DNA of 64,000 nt from Vibrio tubiashii (lineage in GTDB: Bacteria > Pseudomonadota > Gammaproteobacteria > Enterobacterales > Vibrionaceae): NCBI RefSeq assembly GCF_028551255.1, contig NZ_CP117031.1, positions 62,001-126,000 on the forward strand. Direction: 5' to 3'. The translations under genes were made by a program, and so were the position numbers. Shown in pieces: positions 1 to 9,077 of this stretch. The first letter of the stretch is position 1. The number at the start of each line of letters is the position of its first letter. The notes below the pieces were generated by a model, which worked only from the letters and a program-made list of their open reading frames with translations, had not been told where the DNA came from and made no database searches.

Positions 1-2625
1 CATTTCCGTTTCACATTCGGAAACACCTGCTAATGTCTCTAATGCATAAGGCAACAATCCACCGCTACGAAACTGTTCGCGCTCAGAGCGTGAATAGAGC
101 GCGACTTTACATGAGAGTACCAATCGCTCACGTGATCCTGATAGGTTCTCGATCTCAACAGACACTGTATCTGAAGTTATTTCTTGATTAGGGATGCGAA
201 CAGTGATTTTTTCTCTGCCATTCAACAGCTTCTTGTACTGTGCATCTTCGTTTGCGAGGATAAGTGGCAAAATACCAACCGCAACTAAGTTGGCTCTATG
301 GATGCGTTCGAAACTTGCTGCAATGACGACTTTCACGCCTAAACAACGTTGCACCTTTGCGGCCCAGTCTCGTGATGAACCAACACCATAGCGTTCTCCG
401 GCAAAAATAACTGAGCATTGTCCTTGGGATAGATAATCCAACGCTACTTGGTGAACTGGCGCTATTTCGTTGGTTTGGCTATGTAAGGTATGACCAGAAG
501 GCAGATCGATTCCTAGTAAATTGATCTTGCGTGGTCCCGAGAAGCCTCCTCTGATCATGACATGATGATTGGAGCGACGAGCTCCATAGGAGTTGAGGCT
601 CAATGGTGACTCACCTTTCTCCAACAGATACTGTCCCGCATAAGATTCAGTAGTAATTTTGGCTACAGGTGAAATATCGTCCGTTGATATGTCATCGCCC
701 AGATTAAGCAGGACATTCATATTCTGATAGGGAGAACTGCCCATTTTCGAGACTTCCGTTAGAAAACTGGGATTCTGCAAGTACGTCGAATGAATATCCC
801 AATGATGCAATGCTTCATTTCCTTTGGGGTTACTCAACCATTCTTTATCATTGTCATTTAAAAGTGTCTCAAACGACTCTTTTGTGACCAACGAGCTATA
901 CAGTGCTTCGACCTGATGTCTTGTTGGCATGATGTCCTTCAAGTAGACGTCATTATTATTTAAGTCTTTTCCCAAGCTTTCAGTTAAAACATCTACTCCA
1001 ATATTCCCGGCGAGTGCATATGCCACAGTCATCGCCGGTGAGCAAAGGTACGCTTTCTCTATTTTTCCGTGAATTCGCCCAGTATAATTGCGATTGCTAC
1101 TAACCACTGCTACGCAATCTGTTCCCTGCTCAATGGCCTCAATCACATTGTCCGTTAATGTGCCGCTCCCCCCATTGCAAGTAGTACACCCATAGCCAAC
1201 ATGATAAAACCCGAGAGCCTCTAGCCCCTCCATCAACTGACCTTTGGTCAGATAATGCAAAACTGAACGTGACCCAGGTGCAAACGTGGTCTTAATATCA
1301 GGCTGTACCTTCAGACCTTTAGCAGCAGCATTCTTTGCAAGCAATGCAGCGGTTAGCATTAGCTCAGGATTTGATGTTGTGGTACAAGAAGTTATTGAAG
1401 CGATGGCGATATGGCCATCTAGAATTGTCTTTTTACCTTGAGAGTGGTGTGAGATAGGGTTCTCATGCGCAATTTGTTCAACACTCGTCAGATTGTTAGG
1501 TAAATACGGTCCTGCAATACTGACTGACACGTGACTTAAATCGATCTTCACAACATGTGAAAACGCACTGTCGTCTAAACACTCCGCTCCCATCATCTTC
1601 TGATGTGAATAATAGCTAGTTGCAAGTTCTTGATTATGTTTAGTTTTCCCGGTCAGAGAAAGGTGCTGGATCGTTTGTTGATCGACGGGAAATAAACAAC
1701 ACATAATGCCCATTTCGGGAGCCATGTTTGCGATAGTACATCGATCGAATGCACTTAATTGTTTAACACCACTTCCATAAATTTCGACTAAGCTACCCGA
1801 CAGGTTTTCGCGACGAAAAAGATTTGTCATGTACAAGGCTAAGTCATAAGCGGAGACTCCTGTGCCAAGTTCCCCTTCAATCTGAACACCTATTAGTGCT
1901 GGCATTTGTCGAGAGGTGGGAATTCCTAACATCAAAGACTCTACCTCTAGGCCTCCAGCTCCCCAACCTAATACGCCAATACCATTGATCATTGTTGTGT
2001 GACTATCAGAGCCAATCACTGAATCCGGGTAGATGATTGTCTTCCCATCATCTTTCACGTCTTCAGTCAAAAGTACCGACTTATTTTCTACATTGATCTG
2101 ATGCACAATTCCGCGGTTTGGTGGAACTACTTCGATGTTGTCAAACGCATCTTGAGCCCAACGTATAAATTGATAACGTTCAGTATTCTTCGCGATCTCT
2201 TCTGAGTAATTGCGCTGACTAGCGTCATGGCATCCGAAATGCTCTGCTTGAATTGAATGATCAATTACAAGCGTGGTAGGAAGTTGCGGGGTAATAACTC
2301 TCGGATCCTGTCCCTTCTCAGATAATAATGTACGCAATGATGCCAAATCGACCAAAACAGGAACTCCCGTATAGTCCTGCATAATCAAACGACTCGGTGA
2401 AAACGTAAACTCGATATCCGATTGCGCCTCTGAGCGGTATTGTTCTAACAAGCGTAACGCAGCCTCAGATTGCTCAGTACGAATGAGGTACTCCACGAAG
2501 AGCTTAATAGTAAAGGGAATAGTGTCTATTTCCACGTCATGGTAGGCAGAAAATTTAGGAACAGAAACGAAAGTGTACCGCTTTTTTCCCACATCAAAGG
2601 TATCTAAATAGTTTGAACTAAACAT
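1..2625 (-). CDS. acnA: AcnA-type aconitase, 3' end cut by window edge
   Basis: This frame is open from an ATG at 2625 to the left edge (875 codons), so only the last few residues of a roughly 890-residue AcnA-type aconitase should be missing. The three cysteines that hold the 4Fe-4S cluster are visible: Cys414 in ITSCTTTSNP and Cys480/Cys483 in VGYGCTTCNGGSG, with the same 66- and 3-residue spacings as E. coli AcnA. The catalytic-serine motif GSSRDWAAK lies near positions 365-390. The family interconverts citrate and isocitrate by dehydration/rehydration. The start overlaps the stop of the ACP-citrate synthase gene by 8 bases, so the two are probably translationally coupled. Its place in a ligase/exporter operon suggests a dedicated biosynthetic role rather than the main TCA enzyme; that is inference. 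Confidence 0.93.
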   Translation of the reverse strand, partial: MFSSNYLDTFDVGKKRYTFVSVPKFSAYHDVEIDTIPFTIKLFVEYLIRTEQSEAALRLLEQYRSEAQSDIEFTFSPSRLIMQDYTGVPVLVDLASLRTLLSEKGQDPRVITPQLPTTLVIDHSIQAEHFGCHDASQRNYSEEIAKNTERYQFIRWAQDAFDNIEVVPPNRGIVHQINVENKSVLLTEDVKDDGKTIIYPDSVIGSDSHTTMINGIGVLGWGAGGLEVESLMLGIPTSRQMPALIGVQIEGELGTGVSAYDLALYMTNLFRRENLSGSLVEIYGSGVKQLSAFDRCTIANMAPEMGIMCCLFPVDQQTIQHLSLTGKTKHNQELATSYYSHQKMMGAECLDDSAFSHVVKIDLSHVSVSIAGPYLPNNLTSVEQIAHENPISHHSQGKKTILDGHIAIASITSCTTTSNPELMLTAALLAKNAAAKGLKVQPDIKTTFAPGSRSVLHYLTKGQLMEGLEALGFYHVGYGCTTCNGGSGTLTDNVIEAIEQGTDCVAVVSSNRNYTGRIHGKIEKAYLCSPAMTVAYALAGNIGVDVLTESLGKDLNNNDVYLKDIMPTRHQVEALYSSLVTKESFETLLNDNDKEWLSNPKGNEALHHWDIHSTYLQNPSFLTEVSKMGSSPYQNMNVLLNLGDDISTDDISPVAKITTESYAGQYLLEKGESPLSLNSYGARRSNHHVMIRGGFSGPRKINLLGIDLPSGHTLHSQTNEIAPVHQVALDYLSQGQCSVIFAGERYGVGSSRDWAAKVQRCLGVKVVIAASFERIHRANLVAVGILPLILANEDAQYKKLLNGREKITVRIPNQEITSDTVSVEIENLSGSRERLVLSCKVALYSRSEREQFRSGGLLPYALETLAGVSECETEM

Positions 2626-4030
2626 ACGTCGATTCTCTTTCTTCTCTGGTGAATCGTTTGATCTCAGGTCCGTTGTAATGAAGCCTTGGACGAATCAAAA
2701 TATTATTGCTCTGTTGCTCGAGAATATGGGCAGCCCACCCCGCAGAGCGAGAAGCAATAAAAATCGGGACGGAGTACTCTTTGGGGATATTCAACTGCTG
2801 ATACAATAACCCTGCGTAGAGGTCGACATTCCCACTGATACCATGCTTATGGTAAGGCAACATCTCCTTTTCAAGTGCTTGGATGATCTCATAGCCAAGC
2901 ATATCCTTGTTTGAGATTGCTGCTAGATAAGTCATTTGTTCTAATTTGCGCTTTCTAGGATCGTGTGTACGATAAACGCGATGACCAAAACCCATGATAG
3001 GTAGGTTACTCGCTCGCCTTTGTTCAAGGTAGCTGGCGACATTATCTGGATGACCAATTTCAGTGATCATCTCTATCACACGTTCGATGGCCCCGCCATG
3101 TAGGTCGCCGTTAAACACTGAGATGGCACTCGTAAAAATACTGTGGAGGTCGGATTGCGCCCCACAAGCAACACGTGTAGCAAATGTCGAAGCATTAGAG
3201 CCATGTTCTGAGTGAACGACTAAGTCAGCATTAAGTAAACTGACCGCCAACTCCTGCTGCTCTCCTTGATAAAAATGGCTGAGCAACAGCTCACAAAAAT
3301 TCCCTTTCAAATAGCTAGGCTGAATAGTGATGTTATTTACACATAGCCAGTGACAAACAATTATCGATTGGATTTGTGCGATGATGCGAATGAGTTCGTT
3401 TTTAACAATCTCTTGATCTTGGGTTTTAGGCTTTTCGTAAAACGCCCCTATCGCTGACAACACCGTCCGTAGAACATAAGTCGGATGACACAATTTCAAC
3501 GACTCGATTAATGTAAGAATTTCTTCGGGCAGCACACGAAAATTTTGAATTTTTAAGCAAAAAATCTTCAGTTCTTCTGCCGTAGGTAGCCGCTCATATA
3601 TCAATAAATAAGCAACTTGTTCATAAGAACAGTACTCAGCTAGATCCTCAAGGGAATAGCCACGATAACCTAAAAGACCATGTTGACCATCTATTCGACA
3701 TATTCCAGACTCATCAAAGTAAACCCCATTGAGTCCTCGACTAATATCAATATAATCCACATCTTTTTTTGATTTAGGGCTGCCAGCTTTCATTTGACCA
3801 TCGGGTACCCCGTGTATCCAGTCTTTGACTGCTTGATATGTTGTTAATCTAGATGCCTCTTCTGTGGTGATCTTACGCCCGAACTCTCGCTCTAGACGTA
3901 GAAGCAACTCTACATGAGCCATTGAATCCCAAGCTTCATTTTGCTGATAATGCAACTTGTTGCTTACTGACGCTTCCGAAATTTTAAACGTTTCAGCAAA
4001 CAACTGAACAATGAGCTTATCTTTTATCAT
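2618..4030 (-). CDS. citrate synthase with N-terminal acyl carrier protein domain
   Basis: The protein has 470 residues. Residues 1-75 look like an acyl or peptidyl carrier domain with the phosphopantetheine motif WDSMAHVELL (Ser36), then a charged linker (about 76-92), then a full citrate synthase from about 95. Catalytic features are present: HSEHGSN (273-279), GDLHGGA (His311), GFGHRVY (347-353) and Asp403. Citrate synthases normally condense acetyl-CoA with oxaloacetate and carry no carrier domain. The ATG at 4030 is chosen because a perfect AGGAGG lies 9 bases upstream; an earlier in-frame start at 4075 has no such site. An 86-base gap separates it from the upstream MFS gene, and it overlaps the aconitase start. 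Inference: the substrate or product is held as a thioester on Ser36. Confidence 0.9.
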   Translation of the reverse strand: MIKDKLIVQLFAETFKISEASVSNKLHYQQNEAWDSMAHVELLLRLEREFGRKITTEEASRLTTYQAVKDWIHGVPDGQMKAGSPKSKKDVDYIDISRGLNGVYFDESGICRIDGQHGLLGYRGYSLEDLAEYCSYEQVAYLLIYERLPTAEELKIFCLKIQNFRVLPEEILTLIESLKLCHPTYVLRTVLSAIGAFYEKPKTQDQEIVKNELIRIIAQIQSIIVCHWLCVNNITIQPSYLKGNFCELLLSHFYQGEQQELAVSLLNADLVVHSEHGSNASTFATRVACGAQSDLHSIFTSAISVFNGDLHGGAIERVIEMITEIGHPDNVASYLEQRRASNLPIMGFGHRVYRTHDPRKRKLEQMTYLAAISNKDMLGYEIIQALEKEMLPYHKHGISGNVDLYAGLLYQQLNIPKEYSVPIFIASRSAGWAAHILEQQSNNILIRPRLHYNGPEIKRFTREERESTYV

Positions 4031-4116
4031 TGGTAGAAACCTCCTAGCTAAGGGCACAACGTCACTGCATCGCAACCTTAATGCAACCTTATAAATATCC
4101 TTATAACTAATGTGAA

Positions 4117-5331
4117 TTAGCTTTGGTAACTCAATTCAACATTCCATTTCTTGACCGCTAAGACGGCAATAACAGCAAAAATACAACTAACCAATGCAGC
4201 AAATAGTAGCGCCCAAGACAGCGAAGACTGAGAAAGATAAGTGAGCAAAGGTATCGTCACCCCTGCCACACAAACGGCAAACAAATTACGAAAAAGACTC
4301 ACCCTACCTCGAATGGATTTATCCGTGTTTTGTTGTAAATGCGTGATCAGCGAAGTGTAAGATATGGTGTTAAACGCGCCGATGGCAAACATCATTCCGA
4401 CTATGTTGGAAGGAATGGCCATAAACGCAATACTTGCAAAACCGAGCCCCTGACCAAACAAGCCCATTCCAGCGGATCTACTACGCCCCAGGCGATCAAC
4501 AACATGTCCCGCCAGCAACCCCGCTGACAGCGCGCCTAGGGCGAATGCTCCATCCAACAACGAGAGAGCAGCTGCTTCCCCGTTAAAGTATTGAGCAACA
4601 AACACTACTAACAACGCATTGATCATACTGGGTAAAACATAGTCCCCAACTGAGGCGAAGATGGTGAGTGTCAAACCAGGAACAGAATTCAGTGTCTTGA
4701 CCGCATCTCGCCAATCGGCAATTAAACGATTATCCCAATGTTGACTCTGAGCAACCTCACAATTGGTTTCGCCAACTTGGCTTATTGAACAGAAAATCAA
4801 AGCAGAAAATGCAAACGAGACACCGTTGAGCACGAGACAAAGTAGTGGGTCAAAATATGTTAGTAGGACGCCAGCCAAAACGATCCCAATAAATTGTCCG
4901 GTCTGAAACGCACTCGAAGCAAAGCCATGATATTTCCCCAGTTGCTCACTTGGTACAACCAAAGGCTCAATTGAGAAAAAAGCAGCTCGGTAAAATGGTT
5001 TTCCAATAAAGATGACGAAACTAATTAACGTCACAAGAACCAAGGGTAACTCGTCCTGAACCAATAAACACAAAGCCAAAATAAACGCGGCTCGACAGCC
5101 ATCGACCAGAGTTAGCATACGACTATTGGCGTAGCGGTCCACAATAGGACCAGCCAAAAAGTTTGAAAGGAAAATCATCAAATACTCGAACGCTATCACG
5201 ATGCCGAATGACAACGCAGACCCCGTTTGATCATAAAGCAACTTTCCGACTGCGAGTGTATATATTCCATTGCCTACATTCGAAATGATAGAGGCTAACA
5301 ACAGCAGCTTCGCATCCCGTGTCAAGGTCAT
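4117..5331 (-). CDS. MFS transporter, probable exporter of the cluster product
   Basis: About 404 residues, with some 10-12 hydrophobic segments and the short charged loops typical of the major facilitator superfamily (for example FLAGPIVDRYANSR after TM2, and GHVVDRLGRSR before a later helix). It resembles the MFS_3/enterobactin-exporter-like drug-efflux branch. The ATG at 5331 overlaps the stop of the ATP-grasp gene as ATGA, so translational coupling is likely; an in-frame GTG at 5346 is an alternative. Position inside the biosynthetic operon suggests that it exports the product or gives self-protection. The substrate is unknown. Confidence 0.88.
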   Translation of the reverse strand: MTLTRDAKLLLLASIISNVGNGIYTLAVGKLLYDQTGSALSFGIVIAFEYLMIFLSNFLAGPIVDRYANSRMLTLVDGCRAAFILALCLLVQDELPLVLVTLISFVIFIGKPFYRAAFFSIEPLVVPSEQLGKYHGFASSAFQTGQFIGIVLAGVLLTYFDPLLCLVLNGVSFAFSALIFCSISQVGETNCEVAQSQHWDNRLIADWRDAVKTLNSVPGLTLTIFASVGDYVLPSMINALLVVFVAQYFNGEAAALSLLDGAFALGALSAGLLAGHVVDRLGRSRSAGMGLFGQGLGFASIAFMAIPSNIVGMMFAIGAFNTISYTSLITHLQQNTDKSIRGRVSLFRNLFAVCVAGVTIPLLTYLSQSSLSWALLFAALVSCIFAVIAVLAVKKWNVELSYQS

Positions 5332-6539
5332 GACTCGAATTCCCACACCAGGGAATCAAGACTCTTCTGCGCTTTGTCAACAGCATCACGGCAAGTTTTA
5401 CCCACAGCTACAACCGATGCTCCACGGTCAAAAGAATCCTGGATACCGCCAAACTTAAACCCCGGTGTCTGCAGTACCTCTACGTGCTTCACATGCTCAT
5501 CCTGTTCGATAGTTTCAACCCCTTTAACTTGGTTGAATATTGCCTCAATTACAGGCGTATAATACCGAATTGAAGCGCATGTCTGGTGTGAACTAGACCT
5601 AAGCTCGGGAACACGACTTAAGACTTCCTTACCACACGTCTGTTCAACCCACAAAGCTTCCAAATCAACGTCAGTTAGATATTTCACAAGATCGGGTATG
5701 CGATCACCGGCCAATCTTGCATGAGTTTCAACAATCCTTGGGCCTTCAGGTGTAGTAAACAGTTCCGTATGGCTGGGACCATTCTTTAGCCCAATTGCAT
5801 CTAAACATTGGAAGACAAACGCTTTGATCTCCGCTTCTTTCTCGCTGGATAATTCGGCAGGCAGGCAATGGCCCGTTTCAATATTGTTTAGATCTTTAAA
5901 TTTTTCGGTGATGGCAATCAGCTTGTGCTGGCCATGTTCACTGAAACATTCGACACTCCATTCATTTCCCTCTAAAAAACGCTCCATTAGCACGGTATCA
6001 CTACCAGATTGATTAACTTTCTCGATTGCACTCGCAAGCTCATTAGCCCCGAGGACTTTCGAAACGGCCATGCTGCCCCTTCCATTCAACGGCTTCACAA
6101 TGACGGGATAGCCGGTTTGTCTACAGAACTCCTCTGCGCCGCTCATATCACTAACCGGGATAAGGCGAGAAGGCGTGTCATCCAAGCCCTTCTCGGCTAA
6201 ATACGCACGCATTTTCTTCTTGTCATGGGTCAGTTCTATAACTTGACGAGTGTGACCAGGCAAGGCCAGCTTTTCGGCGATAAACGCCGCTAACGGCTCC
6301 ATCGGTTCATTAAAAAACGCGATACTTTCTATAGGGTTGAGCTGATGAAGTGAAGAAACTATCGTTAACCAATGGTCATAATCCGTTTCCTTCGGTAGCG
6401 CAATGACCTTATCGTATACGTCAACTTCTAATGCTCTTTTCAGTTTATTTGTCGGGATCAGTAAAGTGATTTGACAACCCAGCTTTTTTAGCACTGGCGC
6501 TAAGTGGCGCGAACCACCAACAAGTAGTACGTGTTTCAT
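5328..6539 (-). CDS. ATP-grasp carboxylate-amine/thiol ligase
   Basis: The protein has 403 residues and ATP-grasp architecture: an N-terminal nucleotide-fold start (KHVLLVGGSRHLAP), the ATP-binding segment YPVIVKPLNGRGSMAV with Lys149, the adenine-side Glu186 in LMERFLEG, and the metal-site strand RIVETHARLAGD (Glu271, Arg275). In this last motif a His replaces the usual Asn. The family activates a carboxylate as acyl phosphate and joins it to an amine or thiol; examples are L-amino-acid ligases and BtrJ, which charges a carrier protein. Start and stop overlap both neighbours by 4 bases, so it is co-translated with the adenylation protein and the transporter. A likely role is amide bond formation with the cluster intermediate, or charging of the ACP domain. 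The substrate cannot be read. Confidence 0.88.
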   Translation of the reverse strand: MKHVLLVGGSRHLAPVLKKLGCQITLLIPTNKLKRALEVDVYDKVIALPKETDYDHWLTIVSSLHQLNPIESIAFFNEPMEPLAAFIAEKLALPGHTRQVIELTHDKKKMRAYLAEKGLDDTPSRLIPVSDMSGAEEFCRQTGYPVIVKPLNGRGSMAVSKVLGANELASAIEKVNQSGSDTVLMERFLEGNEWSVECFSEHGQHKLIAITEKFKDLNNIETGHCLPAELSSEKEAEIKAFVFQCLDAIGLKNGPSHTELFTTPEGPRIVETHARLAGDRIPDLVKYLTDVDLEALWVEQTCGKEVLSRVPELRSSSHQTCASIRYYTPVIEAIFNQVKGVETIEQDEHVKHVEVLQTPGFKFGGIQDSFDRGASVVAVGKTCRDAVDKAQKSLDSLVWEFES

Positions 6540-8095
6540 AATTTGATCAAGTCTTTCCGTTTTTTGATATTTGCTAACAGTTCATTTCGATCAACTTTGC
6601 CATTTGAGTTCAAAGGAAAATTGTCAAACGTTTCATAGTAGTGAGGAGTCATGTATTTTGGTAATAACAGACTTAAGTGCTTTTTTAACAAAGCGACATC
6701 ATCGTCGTCCTTCTGCCCGAGGATAGCGACAGCTATTTGTTGAGGGCTCTCATAAGAAGGGTAAGGGAGTGCTACCACATCAATACAACCTAGCTTTCTC
6801 AACTGCTGTTCAACTTCCATCAGTTCGATTCGATACCCCTGAATTTTCACTTGATGGTCTACTCTTCCAACAAACACAAGATTTTGTCCCGACGTTTTTT
6901 TCACTAAATCGCCTGTCCGATAAAAAGTTTGGCGTGAACTCTGATCAACAAACAACTTTGCATTACTAATTTCAGGCAAACCTAAATAGCCGCTGAAACA
7001 TTGAGGACCTGAAATACAAAGCTCTCCCTCGTCAACTTCTTTTCCTTGCTCATCCAATAGAAGATATGTGTGGTTTGAGTAAACCCGCCCAATCGGCACC
7101 AAGCCTTTGTAAGATAGATCCAAAACAGCCTCGGTAACCTCATAATCTGCACAAGCTATTGTCAATTCTGTAGGACCGTATAAGTTAAACACACGTGTAT
7201 TAGGACTCGCATGCAACCAGTGCTCGACAATTTCCTTTGACAAAGCTTCTCCACAAAATAGACTCGTACGAAGTGAAGGCATAGCATTTGGCTCAAGCAA
7301 ACCCAGTTTACAACTGTTTAGCACTACCGAAGGAACAGAGAACCACACCGTCAATTGATGCTTGTTAACAAACGCGACAGGAGACAACAACTCGCAAGGT
7401 TGGAGTGGATACACACACGCGCCAACACTCCAAGCAATAAATAAGTCGAATATCGAAAGATCGAAAGTCAGATCAAACGTTTGGCTGAACCGGTCTGACG
7501 GTTTAAATTGAAACTGCTTTAGATTATGCGCTAAGAAAGCAGTTACATTTCTGTGGTGTATCGGAACGCCTTTTGGGTTTCCTGTACTTCCCGAAGTAAA
7601 GAGGATATATGCATGCTCATGCTCCCCAACAACAGGTTTATACTGACATATCTCAGCAACGCTTCTCGCACCTGACGTACAGATCCGATCGACACACACG
7701 CATTCCAAAGATGGCAACCTCGCCTTCATTTCTCCGATATAGTCACCTAGGGCCGATGTCGTCAGCAAAATATCGGCTTGTGAAGCCTCAAAAATATATC
7801 GATTCCTTTGCGTGGGGAAACTTGGGTTAAGAGGAACAAATGTACCGCCACCCAATAAAACAGCAATTACGGAGGAATAAGTTTCTATGTTTTTGCCACC
7901 GAGTATCGCGACACGTTTCCCTTTCAAATCAATTGCTACTCGAGAGAGGTGCTGGTAAATGTTATCCGCAGCTTGCAGCAGCTCTTGATAACTGTAACCT
8001 TTTTCATCTAGAACAATTGCCTTAGCGAGTGGATACTTTTCGACACTGGTTAAGAAGCCACTGAGCATACCATTAACCCAATCTATCCCTTTCAT
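6536..8095 (-). CDS. stand-alone adenylation domain (NRPS/DltA-like)
   Basis: The protein has 519 residues and consists of one adenylation domain with no condensation or carrier domain. Core motifs are in order: A3 LFTSGSTGNPKG (165-176), A4 FDLSIFD (211-217), A5 NLYGPTEL (304-311), A7 YRTGD (392-396), A8 GRVDHQVKIQGYRIE (410-424) and A10 with Lys500 in NSNGKVDR. The Asp of FDLS matches the residue that binds an alpha-amino group in NRPS A domains, so an amino acid substrate is probable. A free-standing A domain must hand its aminoacyl-AMP to a carrier in trans; the only carrier visible is the ACP domain on the citrate synthase. It lies 19 bases after the dehydrogenase gene and overlaps the ATP-grasp gene by 4 bases. 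Confidence 0.92.
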   Translation of the reverse strand: MKGIDWVNGMLSGFLTSVEKYPLAKAIVLDEKGYSYQELLQAADNIYQHLSRVAIDLKGKRVAILGGKNIETYSSVIAVLLGGGTFVPLNPSFPTQRNRYIFEASQADILLTTSALGDYIGEMKARLPSLECVCVDRICTSGARSVAEICQYKPVVGEHEHAYILFTSGSTGNPKGVPIHHRNVTAFLAHNLKQFQFKPSDRFSQTFDLTFDLSIFDLFIAWSVGACVYPLQPCELLSPVAFVNKHQLTVWFSVPSVVLNSCKLGLLEPNAMPSLRTSLFCGEALSKEIVEHWLHASPNTRVFNLYGPTELTIACADYEVTEAVLDLSYKGLVPIGRVYSNHTYLLLDEQGKEVDEGELCISGPQCFSGYLGLPEISNAKLFVDQSSRQTFYRTGDLVKKTSGQNLVFVGRVDHQVKIQGYRIELMEVEQQLRKLGCIDVVALPYPSYESPQQIAVAILGQKDDDDVALLKKHLSLLLPKYMTPHYYETFDNFPLNSNGKVDRNELLANIKKRKDLIKL

Positions 8096-8114
8096 TGAAC
8101 GTCCTTTATGATAT

Positions 8115-9077
8115 TCAAGCGTTAATCACGTGACTTCTATCACCCGACATATAACGCTTAATATTTTGAAATGCGATATCGAAATATAAGTCGTAACTAC
8201 TTTGGGCAACGTAACCCAAGTGGGGGCTGCAAAGAACATTAGCTCGTTTGAGCATTGGATGTTCAGTAGTCCAGATAGGCTCCTGATCATATACGTCCAG
8301 CGCGGCAAAACCAGGACGACCATCATCCAAAGCCTGCTCTAAGGCCCCCGACTCAACCAGTTCAGCGCGGGCTGTATTAACGAAGACAGCGGAAGGCTTC
8401 ATAGCAAATAAATCATCGTAGGTAATATTGCCTTGGGTATCTGGAACCAAACGCTGGTGCAGAGAAATTACATCGCAAGACGAAAAGAATTCCTCTCTTG
8501 ACACTGGCACATCGATTCCATCTTCTTTTGCTTCATTGAGAGCACGCTCAGAACCCCAAACACAAACATTCATCCCGAACGCCTTAGCATACTCAATTAC
8601 ACGTTTCCCTATCTTCCCATAGCCGACTACCCCCAACGTTTTACCTGAAACCGTGTCACCCATTGCAACTTGCCACTTGCCAGCCATCATAGCGTTTACA
8701 GAAGGGACAAATTGCCTAACGGAATTCTGAATAAGTAACCAAGTTAACTCTGCTGGGGCTATTGGCGAACCTTTTCCTTCGACTACATCAATACCGTGCG
8801 CTCGACACAGATCCAAATCGATGTTTCTGGCTACTTTTCCAGTCTGACTAATGACTTTGACCTTTGGGGTTCTTTTTAAGAATTCAGAGTCAATGACTGT
8901 ACGTTCTCTGATTAGAATCAAAGCCTCTGCCTGACTCAGTATCTCATCTGCAGTAACATCCTTGTGAACGTCACCAATTGAAATAACTCGACACGACGAG
9001 TCCTCATGTAAGCTAGACACATTCCCTGCGCCATTTTGATAATCATCAGGGATTACCACTATTTTAACATTGCTCAT
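8115..9077 (-). CDS. D-2-hydroxyacid (3-phosphoglycerate-like) dehydrogenase
   Basis: The protein has 320 residues from an ATG at 9077, preceded by AGGGTGG five bases upstream; a GTG at 9086 is a weaker alternative. It belongs to the D-isomer-specific 2-hydroxyacid dehydrogenases. The NAD-binding GYGKIG is at 152-157. The catalytic Arg237 (NTARAEL), Glu266 (DVYDQEP) and His286 (CSPHLGY) are all present. The C-terminal ACT domain of classical SerA is absent. The family oxidises 2-hydroxyacids or reduces 2-ketoacids using NAD(H). As the first gene of the operon it may make or use a keto/hydroxy acid that enters the citrate synthase-aconitase steps. The operon promoter should lie just upstream. 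Confidence 0.9.
   Translation of the reverse strand: MSNVKIVVIPDDYQNGAGNVSSLHEDSSCRVISIGDVHKDVTADEILSQAEALILIRERTVIDSEFLKRTPKVKVISQTGKVARNIDLDLCRAHGIDVVEGKGSPIAPAELTWLLIQNSVRQFVPSVNAMMAGKWQVAMGDTVSGKTLGVVGYGKIGKRVIEYAKAFGMNVCVWGSERALNEAKEDGIDVPVSREEFFSSCDVISLHQRLVPDTQGNITYDDLFAMKPSAVFVNTARAELVESGALEQALDDGRPGFAALDVYDQEPIWTTEHPMLKRANVLCSPHLGYVAQSSYDLYFDIAFQNIKRYMSGDRSHVINA

Noticed and set aside
194..391. Plus-strand 65-codon frame at the left edge
   Set aside because: It is antisense to the aconitase gene, which keeps catalytic motifs in this stretch.
1..9077. Interpretation as the ordinary 2-methylcitrate (prp) operon
   Set aside because: Citrate synthase and aconitase fit, but there is no PrpB lyase, PrpR or PrpF in view, the aconitase is AcnA-type, and the ACP, A-domain, ATP-grasp and exporter genes do not belong to propionate metabolism.
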